7,809 nt of DNA from CAZLBC01 sp964557575 (GTDB lineage Bacteria; Planctomycetota; Phycisphaerae; SM23-33), in NCBI GenBank assembly GCA_964557575.1, contig CAZLBC010000149.1:1-7809 (forward strand). The letters run 5' to 3'. Each line of letters opens with the position of its first letter. Positions within the stretch are counted from its first letter, which is position 1. The translations under genes and the position numbers were made by a program. Under the pieces are notes generated by a model. That model was not told the origin of the DNA and did not search any database. It saw only the letters and a list, made by a program, of their open reading frames with translations. Below are positions 1 to 4,251 of this stretch, piece after piece.

Positions 1-3
1 TCC

Positions 4-18
4 GCACCGTGACGGTGC
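4..18. repeat. 15-bp palindrome at the window edge
   Basis: GCACCGT and ACGGTGC form a perfect 7-bp inverted repeat around a single central G. A near-zero spacer cannot make a stable RNA hairpin, so a dimeric DNA-binding-protein site is more plausible than a terminator. It lies 65 bp upstream of the dehydrogenase start. In DNA this GC-rich, short palindromes also arise by chance, and the gene to the left is not visible. Confidence 0.3.
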
Positions 19-27
19 CGACAAACC

Positions 28-70
28 ATACCGGGAGAAAAAGGTACCTGACCCCTTTTTCTTCCGGTAT
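28..70. repeat. Long hairpin (17-bp stem, 9-nt loop) upstream of the dehydrogenase
   Basis: Positions 28-44 and 54-70 are inverted repeats matching at 16 of 17 positions. The one exception, G35 opposite T63, would still pair as G-U in RNA. The loop is 45-53. The stem runs from ATACCGG at the outer end to GAAAAAGG next to the loop. No U-run follows the stem, so this is not a standard intrinsic terminator, although it could stop transcription coming from the left. The right arm merges with a good -10 box (68-73) for the next gene. The inner GGTACCTGACCCC-type core resembles hairpins I recall beside IS200-like REP-associated transposases in metagenomic genomes. That resemblance is from memory and unverified. 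Confidence 0.7.
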
Positions 71-73
71 ACT
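68..73 (+). promoter_or_regulatory. Candidate -10 box of the dehydrogenase gene
   Basis: TATACT matches the sigma-70 -10 consensus at 5 of 6 positions and sits 9 bases before the ATG at 83. A start site about 7 bases downstream would place the RNA 5' end at or next to the ATG, giving a leaderless message. This would explain the absence of any Shine-Dalgarno in 71-82. No convincing -35 lies at 16-18 bp spacing (TACCTG at 45-50 is poor). The box overlaps the right arm of the hairpin. Confidence 0.4.
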
Positions 74-82
74 TGCGCCGTC

Positions 83-805
83 ATGGTCGAGAACAACACA
101 CTCTCCGGGAAGGCGGCCCTCGTGACGGGAGCGGGCAGGGGGATCGGGCGGGCCATCGCCGTCGCCCTGGCCGGCGAGGGCGCGACGGTCGCCCTCGTCT
201 CGCGGACCCCCACCGAACTTGAAGCGGCCCGGGACGAGATACGGGGCAGTGGGGGGACGGCCGAAACGCTGCCCGCGGACATCTCCCGCGAGGATGAGAT
301 CCGGCGGCTCGCGGCCGACGTGCAGTCCCGCTTCGGCCGCCTCGACATACTCGTCAACAACGCCGCGATCGTCCGGAAGGCCCTCCTCGCCGAGACCGCC
401 ACCGCCGACTGGGACGAGATCATGGCCGTCAACGCCCGCGGGGCCTTCATCCTGACCCGCGAGGTCCTCCCGCTCCTGCGGGCCGGCGACCGCTCGTGGA
501 TCGTCAACATCGCCTCGGCCTACGCCTTCCGGCCGGGAAGGCTCGAGGGGCCCTACTCGGCCTCCAAGCACGCCCTCCTCGGCTTCTCGAAGACGATTGC
601 CCGCGAGACCGCCGCGGACGGCGTGCGGGCCCACGTCGTCTATCCCGGGGGAACCGACACCGGTATGCGGCCCGACACCGACCGGGACCGCCTCATTCAA
701 CCCGCGGCCGTCGCGGAGGCCGTCGTCTACCTCCTCTCCCTCCCGGCGACCTGCTCTATCGATGAATTGTACCTCCGCCGGCGAGGCACTCTCCCGTTCG
801 TGTAG
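83..805 (+). CDS. SDR family NAD(P)-dependent oxidoreductase
   Basis: This is a 240-residue classical short-chain dehydrogenase/reductase, the usual length for the family, probably cytosolic. The Rossmann-fold cofactor loop TGAGRGIG is at residues 15-22, and NNAA (92-95) takes the place of the common NNAG. The catalytic set is Asn117, Ser145, Tyr158 and Lys162, the last two in YSASK. The C-terminal IDELYLRR segment (226-233) is typical of SDRs with a 3-oxoacyl-ACP-reductase-like or alcohol-dehydrogenase-like fold. The substrate cannot be read from sequence. SDRs are often automatically named FabG, but no fatty-acid genes are nearby. The ATG at 83 gives the correct N-terminus (LSGKAALVTG). There is no Shine-Dalgarno, so translation may be leaderless. 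The 3' end overlaps the convergent umuC by 50 bp. Confidence 0.9.
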   Translation: MVENNTLSGKAALVTGAGRGIGRAIAVALAGEGATVALVSRTPTELEAARDEIRGSGGTAETLPADISREDEIRRLAADVQSRFGRLDILVNNAAIVRKALLAETATADWDEIMAVNARGAFILTREVLPLLRAGDRSWIVNIASAYAFRPGRLEGPYSASKHALLGFSKTIARETAADGVRAHVVYPGGTDTGMRPDTDRDRLIQPAAVAEAVVYLLSLPATCSIDELYLRRRGTLPFV

Positions 806-2072
806 GGCCGGCGACGCCGACCACCGGCAGCTCGTCCCAGCGGGTGGTGTACCGCGGCGACCGCGCCCGGCGCCGCATGTCCCACGCCCGGCCGAATCCC
901 GCGGCCGCGAACCTGACGGTGTCCCGGCCCATCGCGCGGTTTATGCGGTCGACCGCGTCCATCAGCCGCCCGGCCCGGCGGTCCTCACACGCCTCGAAGA
1001 GGGGCAGGCCCGCCGCCGAGCGGGGCTGGAGATCCGCGAGGACCACGCCCGCCTTCTTGTACCGGAACCCCTCCCGGAAGATGCGCCCCAGCAGCCCGAG
1101 GGCGGCCTCGATGAAGACCGGGGTCTCGTCGGCGGCCCGCCCCAGTCGCCGGGACGCCGCGTTGGCGTACCGCCGGCGGGCGGGTCGAAACCGGTCGGTC
1201 TCGATGAAGACCGACACCGTCCCCGCGGCCAGGTCCATGGTTCGCAGCTTCTCGGCGGCCCGCGCGGCGTGCGTCGCGATCGCCTCCCGCATCTCCCCGA
1301 CCGCGGCGACCGGGCGCCCGAACGAGCGGGACCGGACGATGTGCCGCCGCGAGGGCGGGGGCGTCTCCAACCGGACACAGGGGAACCCCCGCAGTTCCAG
1401 GACGGTCCGCATGCCCGTCACCGACAGCGCCTTCCGGGCCCAGGCGGTGTCGGCGTTCTTCAGGTCCAGGGCGGTCGCGATGCCCCGGCGGGCCAGCCGC
1501 TTCGCCAACTGCCGCCCGATCCCCCAGATCTCCCCGGTCGGCATGTCGGCCAGAGCGGCGTTGGTTTCGCGTCCGCCGGCCAGCGCCGCCGCCCCCCGGT
1601 ATGCGGGCCGCTTCTTGGCGAGGAAACCGGCGACCTTGGCGAGCGTCATGGTCGGCCCGATGCCGATCGACACCGGTATCCCCGTCTCCTTCAGCACGGC
1701 CCCCCGGACGGCGCGGCCGTACTGTTCGGGCCGGTCTTCGGCGAGGGTCGAGAGGTCGAGAAAGGCCTCGTCTATCGAGTAGACGTCGATCCGCGGCGCG
1801 AACCGCCGCAGGGTTTCCATCACCCGGCGGGACATGTCGGCGTAGAGCGTGTAGTTCGACGACCGCACGACGACCGTCCCCGGCTTAAACCGCTTTTCCG
1901 CCTTGAACCACGGCTCGCCCATCGCGATCCCCAGGGCCTTGGCCTCCGGCGACCGGGCCACGGCGCAGCCGTCGTTGTTGGACAGCACCACCACCGGCCG
2001 GCCGGCCAGGGAGGGGTCGAACACCCGCTCGCAGGAGACGTAGAAGTTGTTGCAGTCGACCAGGCCGATCAC
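756..2072 (-). CDS. umuC: Translesion DNA polymerase V catalytic subunit UmuC
   Basis: A Y-family error-prone polymerase of 438 residues (E. coli UmuC has 422), which copies past DNA lesions together with UmuD' and RecA. The catalytic acidic residues are present: Asp6 in DCNNFY, and Asp101-Glu102 in YSIDEAFLDL. SNNDGC (31-36) is the finger segment. A helix-hairpin-helix segment (WGIGRQLAKRL) follows the palm, then the little finger and a UmuC-type C-terminus ending SPRYTTRWDELPVV (to residue 418). The GTG at 2072 is chosen because GGGAGG lies 7 nt upstream, because it overlaps the umuD stop as GTGA, and because the protein then begins MIGLVDCNNF like family members. An in-frame ATG at 2132 would add 20 unrelated residues encoded inside umuD. 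Residues 419-438 run past the conserved end into the convergent dehydrogenase gene, so an ancestral stop was probably lost. The expected clamp-binding motif (QLNLF in E. coli) reads GLPLF here. Confidence 0.95.
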   Translation of the reverse strand: MIGLVDCNNFYVSCERVFDPSLAGRPVVVLSNNDGCAVARSPEAKALGIAMGEPWFKAEKRFKPGTVVVRSSNYTLYADMSRRVMETLRRFAPRIDVYSIDEAFLDLSTLAEDRPEQYGRAVRGAVLKETGIPVSIGIGPTMTLAKVAGFLAKKRPAYRGAAALAGGRETNAALADMPTGEIWGIGRQLAKRLARRGIATALDLKNADTAWARKALSVTGMRTVLELRGFPCVRLETPPPSRRHIVRSRSFGRPVAAVGEMREAIATHAARAAEKLRTMDLAAGTVSVFIETDRFRPARRRYANAASRRLGRAADETPVFIEAALGLLGRIFREGFRYKKAGVVLADLQPRSAAGLPLFEACEDRRAGRLMDAVDRINRAMGRDTVRFAAAGFGRAWDMRRRARSPRYTTRWDELPVVGVAGPTRTGECLAGGGTIHR

Positions 2073-2443
2073 GTACCCGCCTCCCGGCCGCCGCGCCCCA
2101 ACTGCCTGATCAGGTGGGTGCAGACGCCCCACACCGCCGTTTCATCGGGGGTGTTCGCCTGCGCGATATCCAGGCGGGTGACGACGAGATCGCCTCCGGC
2201 GGCCGCGACGACCAGGTCCCCGCGCCCGGCCTCGAGGGAGCGGTCCACGACGAGGAGGTCCCCGTCGCGGATGTCGCCGTCGGTCGCGTCGCCGGCGGCC
2301 CGCATGAAGAAGGTCGCGGCGGGGTGGGGCACGAGGTGCTCGTTGAGATCGAGCCCGCGGTCGGTGTAGTCCTCGGCGGGCGAGGGAAAGCCCCGCGTGT
2401 CGTCCGGGGCTGGTTGGTTTTTTCCTGTGTTACGGCTTTGCAC
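2069..2443 (-). CDS. umuD: UmuD-like subunit, S24/LexA peptidase fold with apparently inactive active site
   Basis: A 124-residue UmuD homologue (E. coli UmuD has 139) directly upstream of umuC. Conserved landmarks are GFPSPAEDY (18-26), DLNEHLVPHPAATFF (32-46) and DGDLLVVD (60-67). Normal UmuD is cut by RecA-stimulated self-cleavage before this GFPSP segment, using Ser60 and Lys97. Here the cleavage-site Cys becomes Arg17. The serine motif GDSM reads GDAT (51-54) with one residue deleted after it, so the nucleophile is Ala53. The catalytic lysine position aligns to Thr89 in LVVTRL. The N-terminus before GFPSP is only 17 residues, so the product is close to a ready-made UmuD'. The start is GTG at 2443, with GGAG 6 nt upstream (2450-2453). 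The stop overlaps the umuC start by 4 bp, suggesting translational coupling. Family assignment is strong. Inactivity is inferred from an alignment made by eye against the E. coli sequence as remembered. Confidence 0.88.
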   Translation of the reverse strand: MQSRNTGKNQPAPDDTRGFPSPAEDYTDRGLDLNEHLVPHPAATFFMRAAGDATDGDIRDGDLLVVDRSLEAGRGDLVVAAAGGDLVVTRLDIAQANTPDETAVWGVCTHLIRQLGRGGREAGT

Positions 2444-2465
2444 GTTCGTCTCCGGCGGCTATTAT
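2437..2465 (+). promoter_or_regulatory. Rightward promoter overlapping the umuDC promoter
   Basis: TTTGCA at 2437-2442, 17 bp, then TATTAT at 2460-2465. The -10 shares its bases with the opposite-strand TATAAT of umuDC, so only one polymerase could occupy the site at a time. Transcription would start near 2472 and run through a possible 21-codon ORF toward tRNA-Arg. The -35 lies inside the first codons of umuD on the other strand. Confidence 0.4.
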
Positions 2466-2489
2466 ACGCATCGGCCGAACAGAAACCAA
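2461..2489 (-). promoter_or_regulatory. umuDC promoter
   Basis: Read on the minus strand: TTGGTT (2489-2484), 17 bp, then a perfect TATAAT (2466-2461). A start near 2454 leaves a leader of about 10 nt, with the GGAG of umuD at its very 5' end. The spacer contains the palindrome TCGGCCGA (2471-2478). I found no recognisable LexA box of the E. coli CTGT-N8-ACAG type or the Gram-positive GAAC-N4-GTTC type in 2444-2590. SOS control is therefore not visible, though LexA sites differ between phyla. Confidence 0.55.
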
Positions 2490-2511
2490 ACAAAAATAAA
2501 AGAGGAGGAAT

Positions 2512-2577
2512 ATGTCGATGTCGGGGAGGGCCGCAGCCCGCGCGCCGGTCTTGCAAAGACGGACCGATGGGATATGA
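2512..2577 (+). CDS. Possible 21-residue peptide ORF before tRNA-Arg
   Basis: AGGAGG (2503-2508) inside an A-rich run is followed by ATG at 2512 (3-nt gap) and an in-frame ATG at 2518 (9-nt gap, the better spacing). The frame ends at TGA 2575-2577 and gives a basic peptide of 21 or 19 residues, starting MSMSGRAAAR and ending QRRTDGI. It matches no family I know. A matching promoter lies at 2437-2465. Its end overlaps the tRNA-Arg promoter. It could be a real small protein, a leader peptide or chance. The ribosome binding site is the strongest argument for it. Confidence 0.3.
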   Translation: MSMSGRAAARAPVLQRRTDGI

Positions 2578-2578
2578 T
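2551..2578 (+). promoter_or_regulatory. tRNA-Arg promoter
   Basis: TTGCAA (2551-2556), 16 bp, then TATGAT (2573-2578), with the mature tRNA starting 12 bases later at 2590. The 9-mer GTCTTGCAA containing the -35 is repeated in the promoter of tRNA-Leu at 7612-7620, which supports both calls. Confidence 0.6.
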
Positions 2579-2589
2579 GATGATACGGC

Positions 2590-2663
2590 GCACGCGTAGC
2601 TCAACTGGATAGAGCATCGGTCTTCGGAACCGAGGGTTAGGGGTTCGAATCCTCTCGCGTGTA
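2590..2663 (+). tRNA. tRNA-Arg (anticodon TCG)
   Basis: A 74-nt class I cloverleaf. The acceptor stem is GCACGCG with CGCGTGT (the first pair is G-U), followed by TA at positions 8-9. The D stem is GCTC/GAGC. The anticodon stem TCGGT/ACCGA encloses loop CTTCGGA, so the anticodon is TCG and reads CGA-family Arg codons. The variable loop has 5 nt, the T arm is AGGGG-TTCGAAT-CCTCT, and the discriminator is A. The CCA end is not encoded. The G1-U72 wobble is mildly unusual. The 3' half is duplicated at 3007-3039, marking this gene as a probable integration target. Confidence 0.95.
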
Positions 2664-2668
2664 TGTGG
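2635..2668 (+). repeat. att-like direct repeat, copy 1 (tRNA-Arg 3' end)
   Basis: This copy spans the tRNA variable loop, T arm, 3' acceptor strand and six flanking bases. Its partner at 3007-3039 is identical over the last 28 bases (from GGGTTCGAAT through GTATGTGG). It also shares the five bases GGTTA further upstream. The only difference is four Gs here against three there. Tyrosine integrases commonly recombine in the T-loop or 3' end of tRNA genes, leaving the gene intact at one junction, as seen here. Confidence 0.75.
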
Positions 2669-2743
2669 CGGGTATTTTCAACGGGCCGAAAGCGGATACG
2701 CGGGCCGCACTTGTAATACATCGTGAATTATCGGCGCATACGG

Positions 2744-2833
2744 ATGTTCAACGCACTCAACATCATGCATGGCTACAAATCCCTGGACATTCGCAGCCCA
2801 CTGGAGGTTGGCGGTGAAGAAAAAGACCTTTAA
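2744..2833 (+). CDS. Possible short ORF inside the tRNA-Arg insert (29 residues)
   Basis: The ATG at 2744 opens a 29-codon frame, MFNALNIMHGYKSLDIRS and on to EEKDL, ending at TAA 2831-2833. The composition looks protein-like, more so than the other frame here. There is no Shine-Dalgarno, and the same frame is open only back to a stop at 2714. It overlaps the GTG start of the next ORF by 20 bp, an arrangement common in two-gene modules. It could be the 3' remnant of a longer gene truncated when the insert shrank. I do not recognise a family. Confidence 0.25.
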   Translation: MFNALNIMHGYKSLDIRSPLEVGGEEKDL

Positions 2834-2999
2834 TTGCGTGGAAATGAAGCGAGAGTCGCAGCGTCGACTGCGCAGTGAGTTCGAATCGCGGCGGGACGAA
2901 TTTAACAGCTACTTCGATTTCCTGCGGGCAAAGGCCGGCGAATCGGCATGGATACGGCGCAGAAGGGAATCGCTCCGTTCTTCACGACCCACAACCTGA
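2814..2999 (+). CDS. Small basic hypothetical protein in the tRNA-Arg insert
   Basis: A 61-residue ORF with GTG start, chosen because GGAGG (2803-2807) lies 6 nt upstream. An in-frame ATG at 2769 has no ribosome binding site and would prepend 15 residues. The protein begins KKKTFNCVEMKRESQRRL, continues with a charged helical stretch rich in Arg and Glu, and ends in a basic tail (WIRRRRESLRSSRPTT). The N-terminal F-N-C-V-E-M-K-R motif reminds me of short orphan proteins often found beside toxin-like genes (F-D/N-C-V-E-M-K). That is recollection, not a search result. No membrane segment or signal peptide is visible. A role as an antitoxin-like or accessory cargo protein is speculative. Confidence 0.5.
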   Translation: MKKKTFNCVEMKRESQRRLRSEFESRRDEFNSYFDFLRAKAGESAWIRRRRESLRSSRPTT

Positions 3000-3006
3000 T
3001 TATGCC

Positions 3007-3039
3007 GGTTAGGGTTCGAATCCTCTCGCGTGTATGTGG
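3007..3039 (+). repeat. att-like direct repeat, copy 2 (partial tRNA-Arg)
   Basis: This is a 33-bp second copy of the tRNA-Arg 3' end, including the whole T loop TTCGAAT, the 3' acceptor strand and the flank ATGTGG. It lacks any acceptor 5' strand, D arm or anticodon arm upstream, so it cannot be a functional tRNA. One G is missing from the T stem relative to copy 1. The ATG at 3034 inside it opens a long frame, but that start is an artefact. The following 72 bases (3040-3111) are AT-rich at first, then a G-rich run; I see no clear promoter there. Confidence 0.75.
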
Positions 3040-3111
3040 GTAGAGGGTGTAATATATTTCAATAAAAAATATCGCACGCAACGGGGGATGGGGGGGCGGT
3101 ACCATCACACC

Positions 3112-4251
3112 ATGCGACGCGATACCGGACATGACGAATCGTGCCGGGGACTGTTTTCGCCGCGTGCGGCAGTCCCGGCGTATCTCCTGATTGCACTGAT
3201 CCTTGCTCTCCTCGCGGCACCGCCGGCCCCCGGGGCCGAAAAGATGACCGCCGTCGACAGGGACGGCCGGGTCGTTTTCAAGGAAGGCGACCGGCTCCTG
3301 CTGGAGTACCGCTACGGCGGGAAGGATTTTATCGCCTGCAAGCCCTACGTCCGGCACCTCCCGTCGCCGTCGGGCGTCCGCTGGCTGCGGGACAACGTCG
3401 CGGACCACATCCATCACCACGCCCTCATGTTCGCCGTCGCGGTCGACGGCGTGACGTTCTGGCCGGAACGGAAAAAATCCGGCAGACAGGTCCCGCAGCA
3501 GCGCGAGATTCGCTCCCGGACGACGGACGCCGGGAAGGAGTGGACGCTCGACGGCCGCATCGATTGGCAGGGGCCCGGAAAGAAGACGATGGCCGTCGAG
3601 CAGCGCACCCTGCAACTCCACGGCGGCCTGCCGGGGTGCACGCTCCTGACCTGGCGGACCGTCCTGTCGCCGCCCGCGGGCGGTGACGCCATACGGCTCT
3701 CCGGCAGTCACTACTACGGGCTGGGGGCGCGGTTCGTGAAGACCATGGACGGGAAATGCACGTTCACGTACGCCGATCCCGCGGCGAAGGGCGAGACGGT
3801 CCGGGGCGACGAGAAGCTCACCGGGTCCGACTGGGCCGCCTGCAGCGGGCCGGCGGGCGGCACGTCCGTGACCGTGGCGCTGTTCGACCACCCCGGCAAC
3901 CCCCGCCCCGCGCTGTGGTTTACGATGGGCCGGCCGTTCGCCTATCTCGCGGCGACCGTGAATCTGTACCGCAAGCCCATAACCGTTCGAAAAGACGCAT
4001 CGCTGTCCTTTGTCTACGGCGTCGCGGTCTGGGACGGGCGCCCCGGCCGGGAGACCGTCGCCGAGGCCGGGCAGCGGTGGCTGAAGCTGGTTTCCGCTAC
4101 AGGCGAATCGACCCGCGCGGAAGGCCGCGGGAGAGATCTTTCACGCACGAACACGACGAGCGGCCCGCCGCCGGGCCCGAAAGGAGATTCATCATGCAAC
4201 CAGCGAATACCGAAAACACTAACGCCGGCACCAGCCGCCGGCGCTTCATGA
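3112..4251 (+). CDS. Secreted DUF6807 (PmoA-like) family protein
   Basis: A 379-residue protein with a Sec-type signal. The h-region is VPAYLLIALILALLAAPPAP (21-40), with likely cleavage after Ala42 (PGA/EK), so it should act in the periplasm or outside. The DUF6807 pattern (formerly called PmoA; a methane-oxidation role is not established) is visible as KPYVRHLPSPSGV (77-89), DHIHHHALMF (98-107), DGVTFW (112-117) and, near the end, ALFDHPGNPRPALWF (256-270) with SFVYGVAVWDG (299-309). These proteins often sit beside sugar-related oxidoreductases in PVC bacteria, as here; the biochemical function is unknown. The ATG at 3112 keeps a compact signal peptide. ATGs at 3034 and 3088 are open but lack ribosome sites, and 3034 lies in the att-like repeat. 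The domain seems to end near residue 327. The remaining roughly 50 residues are low-complexity and overlap the next gene by 58 bp, suggesting a lost stop or frameshift. Confidence 0.8.
   Translation: MRRDTGHDESCRGLFSPRAAVPAYLLIALILALLAAPPAPGAEKMTAVDRDGRVVFKEGDRLLLEYRYGGKDFIACKPYVRHLPSPSGVRWLRDNVADHIHHHALMFAVAVDGVTFWPERKKSGRQVPQQREIRSRTTDAGKEWTLDGRIDWQGPGKKTMAVEQRTLQLHGGLPGCTLLTWRTVLSPPAGGDAIRLSGSHYYGLGARFVKTMDGKCTFTYADPAAKGETVRGDEKLTGSDWAACSGPAGGTSVTVALFDHPGNPRPALWFTMGRPFAYLAATVNLYRKPITVRKDASLSFVYGVAVWDGRPGRETVAEAGQRWLKLVSATGESTRAEGRGRDLSRTNTTSGPPPGPKGDSSCNQRIPKTLTPAPAAGAS

Larger units (their letters stand above)
2669..3039. mobile_element. Small insert at tRNA-Arg bounded by att-like repeats
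   Basis: The 338 bases between the two tRNA-end repeats, plus the distal repeat, form a 371-bp unit. Hand-counted G+C for 2701-3000 is about 54%, against about 65-68% in neighbouring genes, which fits foreign origin. No integrase, transposase or terminal inverted repeat is present, so it cannot move by itself. It may be the remnant of a larger integrative element after internal deletion, a very small passenger mobilised in trans, or the relic of a duplicated tRNA gene. It contains one small ORF with a good ribosome binding site and a weaker one just upstream. Confidence 0.55.

Noticed and set aside
597..2369. Very long open frame (590 codons) on the + strand across umuDC
   Set aside because: It is antisense to the clearly recognisable umuC and umuD genes; its Pro/Arg/Gly-rich product is typical of high-GC shadow frames.
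2444..2590. LexA/SOS box upstream of umuDC
   Set aside because: No CTGT-N8-ACAG or GAAC-N4-GTTC pattern; GTTC at 2444 and GAAC at 2477 are too far apart. The TCGGCCGA palindrome is short and GC-driven.
3034..3111. Upstream ATG starts of the DUF6807 gene at 3034 and 3088
   Set aside because: 3034 lies inside the duplicated tRNA end (the same ATG occurs after the real tRNA), neither has a Shine-Dalgarno, and both put extra residues before the signal peptide.
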